This document shows, in pieces, positions 7,834 to 17,940 of a stretch of DNA of 60,827 bases. This DNA is from an uncultured Muribaculaceae bacterium (lineage in GTDB: Bacteria; Bacteroidota; Bacteroidia; Bacteroidales; Muribaculaceae). The stretch spans positions 1 to 60,827 of the forward strand of contig CAMWYR010000009.1 of NCBI GenBank assembly GCA_947178505.1, written 5' to 3'. The notes beneath the pieces were generated by a model. That model was not told where the DNA came from. It did no database searches and was given only the letters and a program-made list of their open reading frames with translations. The translations under genes were made by a program, and so were the position numbers. Position 1 is the first letter of the stretch; the number at the start of each line of letters is the position of its first letter.

Positions 7834-8703
7834 TTAGCCGATTGTGTGGTTAGCGATAAGTTCCTGAATGAGCTTTTCAAGCTCTGCGTCGGTGTTTTCC
7901 ACGCGGCGCGCATCCTTAGCGGTGAACACCACATTCTCAATCTGTTTCACCTTCGTGGGAGAACCCGGGAGACCGCACTGGGCGAGGTCGGCATCAACAG
8001 TCTGAGCATTCCATTCACCGATCTCAAGATAAGGGCGCTTCTCGATGAGAGCCTTAACCTTCTCATCAGCGGCTGCCTCTGAGGGCACGGCTGCATATTT
8101 ATATTTCTGCACGTTGCGGGCGTTGCGCGGACGACATGCATCGGCAGAGCCGTTCACGGTCACCACGAGCGGAAGAGGAGCCTTCACCGTCTCGACGCCG
8201 CTTTCGATGCGACGCTTGATGAGGGCCTTGCCATCCTTCACCTCGATGATATCTTCAGCGTATGTCACCTGCGGGATACCGAGTTTCTCAGCAATCTGAG
8301 GACCAACCTGAGCCGTGTCACCGTCAATAGCCTGGCGTCCGCCGATCACAAGGTCGAAATTACCGATTTTGCGCACGGCAGCGCTGAGAGCGTAGGAAGT
8401 GGCGAGCGTATCACTGCCGGCAAACGCACGGTCGCTCAGCACGATACCGCCGTCTGCTCCGCGATAAAGACCTTCGCGGACAATCTCAGCCGCACGCGCG
8501 GGGCCCATTGTAAGAATAGTCACTTTTGTGCCGGGATACATTTCCTTCAGCTTAAGGGCCTGCTCAAGGGCATTGAGGTCCTCGGGATTGAAGATGGCCG
8601 GAAGGGCGGCACGGTTGATGGTGCCGTCGGCCTTCATTGCATCCTTGCCCACATTGCGGGTGTCAGGAACCTGCTTGGCCAATACGATGATGTTATAACT
8701 CAT
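7834..8703 (-). CDS. etfB: Electron transfer flavoprotein subunit beta
   Basis: A 289-residue ETF beta/FixA protein. Signatures include the N-terminal VLAKQVPDTRNV, the strand VTILTMGPARAAEIVREGLY with the RGADGGIVLSDRAFAGSDTL loop that binds nucleotide, and DLVIGGRQAIDGDTAQVGPQ. It is the first gene of the etfB-etfA-dehydrogenase operon. The promoter-like TTAACTTTGC about 80 nt upstream fits transcription from here. The length is slightly above the usual ~260. Confidence 0.95.
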   Translation of the reverse strand: MSYNIIVLAKQVPDTRNVGKDAMKADGTINRAALPAIFNPEDLNALEQALKLKEMYPGTKVTILTMGPARAAEIVREGLYRGADGGIVLSDRAFAGSDTLATSYALSAAVRKIGNFDLVIGGRQAIDGDTAQVGPQIAEKLGIPQVTYAEDIIEVKDGKALIKRRIESGVETVKAPLPLVVTVNGSADACRPRNARNVQKYKYAAVPSEAAADEKVKALIEKRPYLEIGEWNAQTVDADLAQCGLPGSPTKVKQIENVVFTAKDARRVENTDAELEKLIQELIANHTIG

Positions 8704-8783
8704 GTTATTATTGTTAGATAATGTTTCTTATCGGAATCCATGCCCTTTTGAGGCCCCGCTGCTCGGAGCTACGCATAGATGTC

Positions 8784-8793
8784 GCAAAGTTAA
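8784..8793 (-). promoter_or_regulatory. -7 box of the etf operon promoter
   Basis: Minus strand TTAACTTTGC, an exact match to the Bacteroidetes consensus, leaving a leader of about 75 nt before etfB. Confidence 0.6.
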
Positions 8794-8906
8794 TAAATAT
8801 TTCTCATAATTCGAACTTTTCTGCAATCAATCATCTGCATTAGCTCTATTTTTTCTTTCCTATATACTCTATTTATTCTAAACTCGTTGTTTTTATAAAG
8901 TCTCAT

Positions 8907-9245
8907 TTAGACTCCATCCAATAAAAAATATTAATGCAGGGTCGCATCTCAGGGAGCAGATATCGTCTTGCAGACGAAGGAGCATAGCGTGCTATGTGAC
9001 TGAGGCAAAAGGCGATATGTGCCCCTGAGATGCGATGAATGGAGTAATTTAAAAACTTTAATTTTAATCAATTTAAATATAATGGCTCGTACTAATAAAA
9101 TAAAGTTACCTGCGTCCGGCCTCTTTTTGGCTTAAATCTCGAATCTCTTCGGTCACAGCTCGAAGGCTGCTCCCTCAGAGATTCAAGATTTTAGCTCAAA
9201 AAGAGCCCGCCCTGCATTTAACATTTTTTATTGGATGGAGTCTAA
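8907..9245. repeat. 339-bp non-coding element with 34-bp terminal inverted repeats and two long hairpins
   Basis: The ends are inverted copies: AGACTCCATCCAATAAAAAA at 8909 recurs as its complement ending at 9243, and similarity continues to GCAGGG (one base gap, one mismatch). Inside are two extended hairpins, about 8942-9035 (arms TCGCATCTCAGGG) and 9119-9208 (arms around CTCTTTTTG and AATCTC). Their tips carry the same motif in opposite orientation: GARGGAGCA, ten variable bases, TGTGACYGARG. No open frame is evident. It fills the divergent intergenic space between etfB and the PD40 gene. It resembles a MITE or a REP/BIME-like palindromic element, but I do not recognise a named family. Confidence 0.75.
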
Positions 9246-9269
9246 GTCTCTCCCCAAAATGTTTTCACG

Positions 9270-10508
9270 ATGAAGATTACACATATACTGCGGGGATCCG
9301 CATTCATTTCCGCAGTGATGCTTGGTTCGATAACCGGCCATGCGCAGACTGCCGAAGAACTTCTTGAATCGGGGCGCGAGGCATTTCTCGATTACCGTTT
9401 CAATGAAGCGTCACGCTTTTACGGTCAGGCCAGGGCGAAGGCTCGTAAGGGAGATGAAGATGTCGCCGAACGCTTGTCGGTCTATTTGCGCCAGCTTCAG
9501 CAGGCAGAGAATTTTCTCGGCCGAGTGGAGGCGATTGAAATTATCGACAGCATTGCAGTGCCTCGCGATGGATTTTTCTCGCACTATCGTCTTCCGTCGT
9601 CATCAGGCCGACTCGGCGGTAAGGATCAGCTTCCCGACGGCGTGGGGAATGCCGAGAGCGATTATGTCTTCACGAGCGAGAGGGGGAATTATAAACTCTG
9701 GGCCCAACCTTCCGACTCGACAGGGTATATGACTCTGGTAGAGTCATCGCGCCTCACCGACGGTAGCTGGAGTGCACCCGCCGAACTCGACCCCGAACTT
9801 GGAGACGAGGGCGACGCAATCTATCCTTTCATGATGGCCGACGGCGTGACACTGTATTATGCGGCTAACGGCGAAAATTCAATCGGAGGCTACGATATCA
9901 TGGTGGCCACGCGCGATGCCTCTGACGGCACGTTCATGCAGCCGAGCAATCTCGGGTTCCCGTATAATTCCCCTTATGATGATTACCTGCTCGCCATCGA
10001 CGAACTGAACAATGTTGGCTGGTGGGCAACCGACCGGAATAATCTAGATGATATGATCACGATCTACGTGTTCATTCCTCAGGAACTCCGGAAAAATTAT
10101 CCCGCCGATGAGGAGAACATCGTTGAGCTCGCCCGCATCTCCGACTATATGCTGAGCCAGCCGCTTGATGCCGATCACAATGAACTCATCGACCGCATCT
10201 CCGCAATTCGCCCGGCCCGCGAGGAAAAGCCGTCTGAATTTCATCTGACGGGTTTTGACGGCCGCGTGTACACACGCTATGAAGATCTTCCCTCTGCGGC
10301 AGCCCGCACGGCCGTGCGCAAATATGAATCGGCGCGTCAGCAACTTGAGAAAAATGAGAAAGCGCTCCTCTCTCTTCGCGAGAACTATTCCAGGCGACGA
10401 TCTGCAGAAACCGGTAACCGCATCGCGCGCGCCGAGCAGGAAATTGAAGCAGAGCGCTCGGAGGTTAATAAGCTTCGTTCGGAAGTCTACCGTGCACTCC
10501 GCCAGTAA
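9270..10508 (+). CDS. Secreted PD40/TolB-like beta-propeller protein with C-terminal coiled coil
   Basis: A 412-residue protein with a signal peptide (cleavage likely after GHAQ). Residues ~25-75 look like TPR-type helices. Residues ~130-260 carry WD40-like PD40 repeats (YVFTSERGNYKLWAQ, IYPFMMADGVTLYYAANGEN, GGYDIMVATRD). The last ~70 residues form a charged coiled coil. Similar proteins occur in Bacteroidetes next to or within OmpA-type envelope proteins, but this one has no OmpA domain. Location is periplasm or outer membrane; exact function is unknown. It stands alone on the plus strand between the structured element and a shared terminator. Confidence 0.75.
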   Translation: MKITHILRGSAFISAVMLGSITGHAQTAEELLESGREAFLDYRFNEASRFYGQARAKARKGDEDVAERLSVYLRQLQQAENFLGRVEAIEIIDSIAVPRDGFFSHYRLPSSSGRLGGKDQLPDGVGNAESDYVFTSERGNYKLWAQPSDSTGYMTLVESSRLTDGSWSAPAELDPELGDEGDAIYPFMMADGVTLYYAANGENSIGGYDIMVATRDASDGTFMQPSNLGFPYNSPYDDYLLAIDELNNVGWWATDRNNLDDMITIYVFIPQELRKNYPADEENIVELARISDYMLSQPLDADHNELIDRISAIRPAREEKPSEFHLTGFDGRVYTRYEDLPSAAARTAVRKYESARQQLEKNEKALLSLRENYSRRRSAETGNRIARAEQEIEAERSEVNKLRSEVYRALRQ

Positions 10509-10532
10509 TCTTACTCACGAAAAATAAGTAAA

Positions 10533-10560
10533 GGTCTGATTCCTTCGCGGGAATCAGACC
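10533..10560. terminator. Bidirectional terminator between PD40 gene and gdhA
   Basis: GGTCTGATTC and its complement flank a short GC loop, with an A-rich run before and a T-rich run after. It serves the two convergent genes. Confidence 0.85.
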
Positions 10561-10587
10561 ACTCTTATTTTGTAGCATTCAGAATTA

Positions 10588-11931
10588 TCAGAGCACGCCC
10601 TGAGCTGTCATCGCGCGGGCCACCTTCATGAAGCCGGCCACGTTAGCGCCCTTCACGTAGTTGATGAAACCCGTCTCTTCGTCCTTGCCATACTTGACAC
10701 ACTGCTCGTGGATATCCTTCATGATATTCTTGAGCTTCTCGTCGACTTCCTCTTCTGCCCAGGAAAGCTTCTGGGAATTCTGTGCCATTTCAAGGCCGGA
10801 AACGGCCACGCCGCCGGCGTTGGCAGCCTTGCCCGGAGCATAAAGAATCTTGGCATCAATGAATTTCTTGATAGCCTCGGGAGTAGAAGGCATATTGGCG
10901 CCCTCACTCACGGCGATCACGCCATTGTCGAGAAGAGCCTGCGCATCTTCACCGTCAAGCTCATTCTGAGTGGCCGACGGCATAGCGATATCGCACTTCA
11001 CATGCTTCCAAGGACGCTCGCCGGGAAGATACGTCACGTCGGGATATTTCTCAGCTACCTCGCTGATGCGGCCACGATAGTAGTTCTTGAGATCGAAGAT
11101 GTAGTCAAGCTGCTCCTCGGAGAACCCCTCAGGCTTGATGATCGAACCTCCGCTATCGCTCATCGATACTACCTTCGCACCGAGTTCGGTGAGTTTACGA
11201 GTAGTGTAGGTAGCAACATTTCCCGAACCCGACACAGCCACCTTCTTACCCTTGATATCAATGCCGCGCGTGGCGAGCATGTTCAGAAGGAAATAACAGT
11301 TGCCATAGCCCGTAGCCTCGGGGCGTATGAGAGAACCGCCGAAGTCAAGGCCCTTTCCGGTGAAAGTTCCCGTGAATTCACGGGCCATCTTCTTATAATA
11401 ACCATACATATAGCCTACCTCTCGGCCCCCGACGCCGATATCGCCGGCTGGAACATCAGTGTCCGGACCGATCTGACGCCATAACTCAGCGATGAAGGCC
11501 TGGCAGAACCGCATGATTTCCATATCACTCTTGCCACGAGGCGAGAAATCGCTTCCTCCCTTAGCACCACCCATTGCGAGCGTGGTCAGAGAATTTTTGA
11601 AAGTCTGCTCAAAGGCAAGGAACTTAAGAATAGACTGATTCACAGAAGAGTGAAAACGGATACCTCCCTTGTAGGGGCCGATAGCGTTATTATGCTGGAT
11701 GCGATATCCCATATTGTTGTGTACCTTTCCCTTATCGTCGACCCAGCTTACGCGGAACGAAAAAATTCGGTCGGGAATACAGAGACGTTCGATAAGATTC
11801 TCCGTTTCAAACTGAGGATACTCATTATAGACATCTTCGATTGAAGTCACTACCTCCTCCACAGCCTGAAGATATTCCGGCTCATGGGGAAACCGACGGC
11901 GAAGGTCCGCCATCACTTCTGTTGCTTTCAT
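10588..11931 (-). CDS. gdhA: NADP-type glutamate dehydrogenase
   Basis: A 447-residue enzyme of the ~445-residue hexameric class that makes glutamate from 2-oxoglutarate and ammonia. Diagnostic stretches are GPYKGGIRFHSSVNQSILKF with the substrate-binding lysine, GGAKGGSDFSPRGKSD, PAGDIGVGGREVGYMYG with the catalytic Asp, and the nucleotide-binding VAVSGSGNVATY. It is a single-gene unit with its own consensus promoter and a shared bidirectional terminator. It is probably the main ammonium-assimilation route. Confidence 0.97.
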   Translation of the reverse strand: MKATEVMADLRRRFPHEPEYLQAVEEVVTSIEDVYNEYPQFETENLIERLCIPDRIFSFRVSWVDDKGKVHNNMGYRIQHNNAIGPYKGGIRFHSSVNQSILKFLAFEQTFKNSLTTLAMGGAKGGSDFSPRGKSDMEIMRFCQAFIAELWRQIGPDTDVPAGDIGVGGREVGYMYGYYKKMAREFTGTFTGKGLDFGGSLIRPEATGYGNCYFLLNMLATRGIDIKGKKVAVSGSGNVATYTTRKLTELGAKVVSMSDSGGSIIKPEGFSEEQLDYIFDLKNYYRGRISEVAEKYPDVTYLPGERPWKHVKCDIAMPSATQNELDGEDAQALLDNGVIAVSEGANMPSTPEAIKKFIDAKILYAPGKAANAGGVAVSGLEMAQNSQKLSWAEEEVDEKLKNIMKDIHEQCVKYGKDEETGFINYVKGANVAGFMKVARAMTAQGVL

Positions 11932-12065
11932 TAATCTTTATTTTTTACCTGTAAAGAAATTCACATAACGGCCACCGGAGAGAATTCTCCTCATTACGCA
12001 CACACTTCTGCAGACGACGAATGCGCACCGTAATGACCAACAATCAATTTGCAAACGATTTCAAT

Positions 12066-12075
12066 GCAAAGTTAA
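12066..12075 (-). promoter_or_regulatory. -7 box of the gdhA promoter
   Basis: Minus strand TTAACTTTGC about 135 nt before the gdhA start, implying a long leader in which I see no riboswitch-like structure. Confidence 0.55.
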
Positions 12076-12162
12076 TTATTTTTTATCAATCAGGCAAAAT
12101 TTAAGTAAATTTTCTTTAATGGAGCCTTAACTTAAGAACCCGCTTTCATTGCCATCCGGCCG

Positions 12163-13521
12163 CTACTCCTCATTATCCTGCGGCTCCTTTGGGAGCGTGA
12201 AGTGAAGCAGCGCCCAGCCGAGCACCCCGGCAAGAAGCGACGCGACGAGAATGCCGAGCTTAGAGTCATTGAGCAGCTCCGACAGCACCGGATCGCCCGT
12301 GCCGAAAGAAAGGTTGGCGATGAAGAGCGACACCGTGAAACCAATACCACCCAACATCGAAATCGATGCCATACGGGCCCAGTTGCCCCCCTCCGGCATA
12401 GGAGCCAGACCGGTCTTTACGGTGAGCCATGAGAAAGTGAAGATTCCGAGGAACTTACCTGCCACAAGCGCTATGATGATCGCGGGCGCAATTCCGTTGA
12501 ATAGCTGTGAGACCTCCATATCGCCGAAGAAGATGCCTGCATTCGCGAATGCAAAGAGAGGCACGATGATATAATTCACGAGCGGATGGAGTGTATCCTC
12601 CATATCCTGAAGCGGCGATATCACCTTATCCGACGCAGACTCGATTTCCTTCAGAAGGTTCATCTGCTCCTTACTCAGAATGGTGCGTGAATTCAGCTGT
12701 TCATCTTTCTCATGGGAGAAGTAACCGATATTCTTACGGATAGTCTTGATATAATTCTTCGGCGCAAACACCGGTTTTGCCGGAATTGTAAAGGCCACGA
12801 TCACTCCGGCAATCGTTGGATGAATGCCTGCGTTCAGGAAACAGAACCAAACGAGAGTGCCGAAGAATGCGTAGAACATCTTCGACTGCACACCGAAATA
12901 ACCACCTGCAAGAAGCACGACGATGCAGCCGAGAGCCCAGAGGAGCAGAGAGATGTCGATATGAGAACTATAGAAGATAGCGATAACAAGAATACCACCT
13001 ATGTCATCGACCACCGCGAGCGTCGTTAGAAACACCTTCAGGCCCACCGGCACACGGTTGCCGAGCATTGCCAGCACCCCGAGAGAGAATGCGATATCAG
13101 TCGCCATCGGGATCGCCCATCCCTCGGAATAGGAAGTGCCGCGTGCCATAAGGAAGTAAAGGAGCACCGGAACTGCCATACCCCCAACCGCCGCAACGAT
13201 CGGTAACAGAGCGTTGCGGAATGATGATAGCTCCCCTACCAGCACCTCGCGCTTTATCTCAAGTCCGACTGAGAAAAAGAAGAGGGCCATAAGGGCGTCG
13301 TTTATGAAGGCCATGACGCTCATCGGGTGGCCGTTATGACTGAAGAGATTGAAGGATCCCACCTGCAATGCTATCTCGTGGGTCCAGAGTGAATTGTAGA
13401 AATCGGTGAGGTAAGGCACATTGACCACTATAAGCGCCAGCGCAGTGGCGAATATCAGCACATTTCCGCCATTGGCATAATTGCGTATGGTCTTCCTTGC
13501 AGTATAAAATACGGATGCCAT
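12163..13521 (-). CDS. nhaA: Na+/H+ antiporter NhaA
   Basis: A 452-residue polytopic inner-membrane antiporter, somewhat longer than the ~390-residue E. coli protein owing to a hydrophilic insertion around residues 245-300. NhaA hallmarks are FFFSVGLEIKREVLVGEL, ATDIAFSLGVLAMLG, and TTLAVVDDIGGI, whose paired Asp residues bind the ion. Its role is sodium and pH homeostasis. A GC-rich hairpin followed by an AT-rich run (13542-13562, minus strand) lies in its leader and might attenuate transcription. No promoter consensus is obvious. Confidence 0.95.
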   Translation of the reverse strand: MASVFYTARKTIRNYANGGNVLIFATALALIVVNVPYLTDFYNSLWTHEIALQVGSFNLFSHNGHPMSVMAFINDALMALFFFSVGLEIKREVLVGELSSFRNALLPIVAAVGGMAVPVLLYFLMARGTSYSEGWAIPMATDIAFSLGVLAMLGNRVPVGLKVFLTTLAVVDDIGGILVIAIFYSSHIDISLLLWALGCIVVLLAGGYFGVQSKMFYAFFGTLVWFCFLNAGIHPTIAGVIVAFTIPAKPVFAPKNYIKTIRKNIGYFSHEKDEQLNSRTILSKEQMNLLKEIESASDKVISPLQDMEDTLHPLVNYIIVPLFAFANAGIFFGDMEVSQLFNGIAPAIIIALVAGKFLGIFTFSWLTVKTGLAPMPEGGNWARMASISMLGGIGFTVSLFIANLSFGTGDPVLSELLNDSKLGILVASLLAGVLGWALLHFTLPKEPQDNEE

Positions 13522-13606
13522 AACAATAGGAATAAAATTAAATAAGCGGGACCTACTCCCGCCATAAAATGCAATAGGGTAAATTCAGAGAGAATAGTAG
13601 ATTCAG

Positions 13607-13638
13607 GCGGAAGCCTCCCCGTAATAGGAAGGCTCCGC
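13607..13638 (-). terminator. Imperfect hairpin after bcp
   Basis: Arms of about 11 bp (GCGGA and AGCCT pairing, with one bulge) lie 18 bp beyond the bcp stop. The T-run is weak, so termination efficiency is uncertain. Confidence 0.5.
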
Positions 13639-13655
13639 TCAGGCGTCGGAACTCA

Positions 13656-14153
13656 TTATGCCGGATTCGGATCATAGCGATCGTCAAGAATCTCAAAAAG
13701 CTGATCGGAAGCAATCTTGGTCTTTACCTTGAGTATGCGGTCGGTCACCGAGCCATCGTTGTCGGCGACGAACGTCGTGCGCACTATACCCATATATGCC
13801 TTACCGGCCATCGTTTTGGGCTGCCATACACCTGCCAGCTTACAGAGAGTAAGGTCAGTGTCGGCAATCAGCGGGAACGGAAGAGAATTCTTATCAGCAA
13901 ATTTCTTATGGCTCTCCTCCGAATCCTTGCTCACACCTATCACCTGATAGCCCATGTCGAGGAACGTCTGGTAATTGTCACGGAAATTCTGCGCCTCCAC
14001 GGTGCATCCCGACGTGTTGTCTTTGGGATAAAAATAAATAATGAAACGCATTCCGGGGAAATCGGATAGACGCACTTCCTTGCCTTCAGCATCGCGTCCG
14101 AGCAGATCGGGAAACTTATCACCGATATCCATCAGTTTAATCTGGTCTTCCAT
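13656..14153 (-). CDS. bcp: Thioredoxin-dependent peroxiredoxin, Bcp/PrxQ type
   Basis: A 165-residue thiol peroxidase. The active site is FYPKDNTSGCTVEAQNFRD with peroxidatic Cys at about residue 50. The resolving Cys usually five residues later in E. coli Bcp is replaced by Gln. The only other cysteine is in LTLCKLAGVW, so it may act as a 1-Cys or atypical 2-Cys enzyme. It reduces hydroperoxides in the cytoplasm. It lies between lepA and nhaA, each with its own terminator. Confidence 0.93.
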   Translation of the reverse strand: MEDQIKLMDIGDKFPDLLGRDAEGKEVRLSDFPGMRFIIYFYPKDNTSGCTVEAQNFRDNYQTFLDMGYQVIGVSKDSEESHKKFADKNSLPFPLIADTDLTLCKLAGVWQPKTMAGKAYMGIVRTTFVADNDGSVTDRILKVKTKIASDQLFEILDDRYDPNPA

Positions 14154-14216
14154 AATAATATATTTTTATAATTAAATTTTCTCTATCCGGAATCCCTGCT
14201 TCTCCGAAAAAAAGAT

Positions 14217-14243
14217 AAAGGAGAAGCGGGAATCTTCTCCTTT
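14217..14243 (-). terminator. Intrinsic terminator of fumA-lepA
   Basis: AAAGGAGAAG and its complement flank a 7-base loop, followed on the minus strand by ATCTTTTTTTC. It lies 37 bp after the lepA stop. Confidence 0.85.
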
Positions 14244-14279
14244 ATATACAATTTTTAATATAAGTTGGTTTTTTTCACA

Positions 14280-16067
14280 TCAATCAAGTTTCAGGACGGC
14301 GAGGAAAGCCTTCTGCGGCACCTCGACAGAACCGATCTGCTTCATACGCTTCTTTCCGGCCTTCTGCTTCTCGAGAAGCTTGCGCTTACGCGAGATATCT
14401 CCGCCGTAACATTTCGCCGTCACATCCTTACGCACGGCCTTAATAGTCTCACGAGCGATAATCTTCGCACCGATAGCAGCCTGAATAGCGATGTCGAACT
14501 GCTGACGCGGAATCAATTCCTTGAGCTTTTCGCACATCCTTCGTCCGAACCTTACGGAGTTGGCCTCATGAGTGAGTGTCGAAAGCGCGTCAACGCTCTC
14601 GCCGTTGAGCAGGATATCCAGTTTCACAAGCTTCGACTGCCTGTAGTCGTGGATATGATAGTCGAAGCTCGCGTAGCCCTTCGATATACTCTTCAGCTTA
14701 TCGTAGAAGTCGATCACGATCTCTCCCAACGGCATATCGAAAGAAAGTTCCATGCGATTGCCGGAGATATACTCCTGCTTCACCAATTCACCGCGCTTGC
14801 CGAGGCAGAGCGTCATAATCGGGCCGATATAGTCGGCCTGAGTGATGATGGTGGCGCGTATATAGGGCTCCTCTATGTAATCGATCGCCGTAGGCTCAGG
14901 AAGACCCGACGGGTTGTGCACCTCCATCTTGTTTCCCTTCTTATCCGTAACGATATAGGATACGTTGGGCACGGTGGTAATCACGTCCATACCGAACTCA
15001 CGTCCGAGACGCTCCTGCACGATCTCCATGTGAAGCAGCCCGAGGAAACCGCAACGGAAACCGAATCCGAGAGCCGCTGAAGATTCAGGCTGGAATGTGA
15101 GCGACGCATCGTTGAGCTGAAGTTTCTCAAGCGACGCACGGAGATTCTCGAAATCTTCGGTATCTATCGGATAGACCCCGGCGAACACCATCGGCTTCAC
15201 CTCCTCGAAACCATCGATCGCACTTATGCAGGGATTGTTGACGTGCGTGATAGTATCGCCTACCCTAACCTCTTTCGAGGTCTTGATGCCCGAGATGATA
15301 TAACCCACATTTCCGGCGGAGAGCTCCTTACGGGGCGACATATTAAGCTTGAGCACACCGATCTCATCGGCGTGATACTCTTTGCCCGTTGAAACGAACT
15401 TCACGAAGTCGTCCTTTCGGATCGTGCCGTTAACTATCTTATAATAGGCGATGATTCCACGGAAAGGATTGAACACCGAGTCAAAAATAAGGGCCTGGAG
15501 CGGAGCATCCGGATCTCCTTTCGGAGCCGGCACGCGCTCCACGATAGCCTTGAGCACCTCATCGATACCCATACCCGTCTTTCCGGAAGCCCTGATTATT
15601 TCCGAACGGTCGCAGCCGAGCAGATCGACGATCTGATCCTCCACCTCATCCGGCTTCGCACTGTCGAGGTCGCATTTATTGATGACCGGGATAATCTCCA
15701 GGTCGTTATCGATCGCCATATAGAGATTCGAGATGGTCTGGGCCTGGATTCCCTGCGACGCATCAACGATCAGCAGTGCTCCCTCACAGGCCGCGATCGA
15801 GCGCGACACCTCGTAAGAGAAGTCGACGTGTCCGGGGGTGTCGATGAGATTGAGTGTATAATGCTCGCCATCAAGAGCATAGTCCATCTGAATGGCGTGG
15901 CTCTTGATGGTGATTCCGCGTTCGCGTTCAAGATCCATGTCGTCGAGCACCTGCGCCTCCATATCCTTGGCGTCCACAGTGTTGGTGCGCTCAAGAAGAC
16001 GGTCGGCCAGGGTCGACTTTCCATGGTCGATATGTGCTATAATACAGAAATTACGTATATTCTCCAT
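14280..16067 (-). CDS. lepA: Elongation factor 4 (LepA)
   Basis: A 595-residue translational GTPase (family ~600) that acts on stalled or mistranslocated ribosomes. GTP-binding motifs are [19 protein letters not shown] (G1), the [11 protein letters not shown] switch I region, [12 protein letters not shown] (G3) and NKCDL (G4). The C-terminal domain is intact. The start ATG follows the fumA stop with no gap (TAAATG), indicating translational coupling to fumarase, an unusual operon partner for lepA. Confidence 0.97.
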   Translation of the reverse strand: MENIRNFCIIAHIDHGKSTLADRLLERTNTVDAKDMEAQVLDDMDLERERGITIKSHAIQMDYALDGEHYTLNLIDTPGHVDFSYEVSRSIAACEGALLIVDASQGIQAQTISNLYMAIDNDLEIIPVINKCDLDSAKPDEVEDQIVDLLGCDRSEIIRASGKTGMGIDEVLKAIVERVPAPKGDPDAPLQALIFDSVFNPFRGIIAYYKIVNGTIRKDDFVKFVSTGKEYHADEIGVLKLNMSPRKELSAGNVGYIISGIKTSKEVRVGDTITHVNNPCISAIDGFEEVKPMVFAGVYPIDTEDFENLRASLEKLQLNDASLTFQPESSAALGFGFRCGFLGLLHMEIVQERLGREFGMDVITTVPNVSYIVTDKKGNKMEVHNPSGLPEPTAIDYIEEPYIRATIITQADYIGPIMTLCLGKRGELVKQEYISGNRMELSFDMPLGEIVIDFYDKLKSISKGYASFDYHIHDYRQSKLVKLDILLNGESVDALSTLTHEANSVRFGRRMCEKLKELIPRQQFDIAIQAAIGAKIIARETIKAVRKDVTAKCYGGDISRKRKLLEKQKAGKKRMKQIGSVEVPQKAFLAVLKLD

Positions 16068-17711
16068 TTATTTACAGTCCATAGGGCAGCGGGGCTTGAT
16101 CTGCTTGAAGAAGTCGTTGCCCTTATTGTCGACAAGGATGAAGGCGGGGAAGTCTTCCACTTCAATCTTCCAGATAGCCTCCATACCGAGTTCGGGATAT
16201 TCGAGAAGCTCTACGTTCTTGATAGAGTTCTTTGCCAGGATAGCCGCCGGGCCACCGATAGAGCCGAGATAGAAACCGCCATGCTTCTTGCAGGCATCAG
16301 TCACCTGCTGCGAACGGTTACCCTTAGCGATCATCACCATCGAGCCACCGGCTTCCTGGAACTGATCAACATAGGAGTCCATACGTCCCGCAGTGGTCGG
16401 ACCGAACGAACCTGAGGGCATTCCCTCCGGCTTCTTGGCCGGGCCTGCGTAATAGATAGGATGATCCTTAAGATACTGGGGCATCGGCTCACCGGCATCA
16501 AGACGCTCCTTGATCTTTGCGTGAGCGATGTCACGGCCCACGATAATGGTACCCTTGAGCGAAAGACGGGTCGAAACAGGATACTTATCAAGCTCTGCAA
16601 GGATTTCCTCCATCGGGCGGTTAAGGTCGATATTCACCACTTCCCCCTCGCCTGCATTGCGGTATTCTGCCGGAATGAGTTCGCCGGGGAATTCATCGAG
16701 CTTTTCGATCCAAAGACCATCGCGGTTGATCTTCGCCTTCACGTTGCGGTCGGCCGAGCAGCTTACGCCCATACCCACAGGGCAGGAAGCACCGTGGCGT
16801 GGCATGCGGATCACGCGCACGTCGTGAGCGAAATACTTACCACCGAACTGAGCACCGAGGCCAAGGTTCCGGGCCGCTTCAAGGAGTTCCTTCTCCAGTT
16901 CTACGTCGCGGAAAGCGTGGCCATACTCATTGCCATGAGTGGGAAGATTGTCATAATACTTAACGGAGGCCTTCTTCACGGCAGCGAGGTTCGCCTCAGC
17001 CGAAGTGCCGCCGATCACGAATGCGATGTGATAGGGAGGACATGCGGCCGTGCCGAGAGTCTTCATCTTTTCGATAAGGAAAGGCACAAGAGTCTTCTTG
17101 TTGAGAATTGCCTTCGTCTCTTGATATAGATAGGTCTTGTTGGCCGAGCCCCCACCCTTGGCAACGAAGAGGAACTTATACTCGTCGCCTTCAGTGGCAT
17201 GAATCTCGATCTGAGCCGGGAGGTTGCATCCCGTGTTCACCTCATCATACATCGTGAGGGGAGCATTCTGGGAATAGCGGAGATTGTTTTCAGTATATGT
17301 CTTGTAGACGCCGAGAGAGATTTTTTCCTCATCATCGCAACCTGTCCATACCTGCTGGCCCTTATAGGCGGAGCAGATTGATGTGCCCGTATCCTGGCAG
17401 AAAGGAAGCACGCCCTTTGCAGCCACCTCGGCATTGCGGAGCATCGTAAGCGCTACAAACTTATCATTTTCCGAAGCCTCGGGATCGGCAAGGATTTTGG
17501 CAACCATCTCATTGTGCTCGCGACGGAGCATGAACGAGCAGTTGTGAGAAGCGACGTTGGCAATGAGGGTCAGCGCCTCCGGATCGACAACGAGCATTTC
17601 GTGGCCGTTCCAGTTTTCTACTTTTACATAATCTTTTGTGATGAGCTGATACTCGGTCGTATCAGGACCCAGGGGAAACATTTCCTGGTAATGGAAGGGT
17701 TTTGTAGCCAT
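16068..17711 (-). CDS. fumA: Class I (iron-sulfur) fumarate hydratase
   Basis: A 547-residue single-chain class I fumarase of the FumA/FumB type, interconverting fumarate and malate with an oxygen-sensitive [4Fe-4S] cluster. Likely cluster cysteines are in [23 protein letters not shown] and [12 protein letters not shown]. The C-terminal half has [18 protein letters not shown] and [20 protein letters not shown] typical of the beta region. In Bacteroidales it serves the reductive branch to succinate and propionate. A consensus promoter lies about 60 nt upstream, and lepA is cotranscribed. Confidence 0.96.
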   Translation of the reverse strand: MATKPFHYQEMFPLGPDTTEYQLITKDYVKVENWNGHEMLVVDPEALTLIANVASHNCSFMLRREHNEMVAKILADPEASENDKFVALTMLRNAEVAAKGVLPFCQDTGTSICSAYKGQQVWTGCDDEEKISLGVYKTYTENNLRYSQNAPLTMYDEVNTGCNLPAQIEIHATEGDEYKFLFVAKGGGSANKTYLYQETKAILNKKTLVPFLIEKMKTLGTAACPPYHIAFVIGGTSAEANLAAVKKASVKYYDNLPTHGNEYGHAFRDVELEKELLEAARNLGLGAQFGGKYFAHDVRVIRMPRHGASCPVGMGVSCSADRNVKAKINRDGLWIEKLDEFPGELIPAEYRNAGEGEVVNIDLNRPMEEILAELDKYPVSTRLSLKGTIIVGRDIAHAKIKERLDAGEPMPQYLKDHPIYYAGPAKKPEGMPSGSFGPTTAGRMDSYVDQFQEAGGSMVMIAKGNRSQQVTDACKKHGGFYLGSIGGPAAILAKNSIKNVELLEYPELGMEAIWKIEVEDFPAFILVDNKGNDFFKQIKPRCPMDCK

Positions 17712-17768
17712 TGTATCGTTGGGTTATTTGATATCGTAGGTAAAGGCCTTGCGTTTTTACGCAGATAT

Positions 17769-17777
17769 GCAAATTTA
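17769..17777 (-). promoter_or_regulatory. -7 box of the fumA promoter
   Basis: Minus strand TAAATTTGC fits TAnnTTTGC, with a TTTG about 20 nt upstream. The leader is about 55 nt. Confidence 0.65.
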
Positions 17778-17825
17778 GCAAAAAAAATCACATTTTCCAA
17801 ACGGGATTGAACTCCGCCATTTTAT

Positions 17826-17857
17826 TTTGCCAATTCTTTAGAATTTATTAATTTTGC
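17826..17857 (+). promoter_or_regulatory. Promoter of the exopolysaccharide locus
   Basis: TTTG at 17826-17829 and TAATTTTGC at 17849-17857, separated by 19 nt, form a textbook Bacteroidetes promoter. The leader to the Wza-like start is about 80 nt. It is back to back with the fumA promoter. Confidence 0.7.
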
Positions 17858-17940
17858 AAGAACAAGCCTGACACTTCAGGACTCGTCCGTAATTTTATTC
17901 GCGGTCACCCATTACTAACTTAACACAGAGCCATCGAGCC

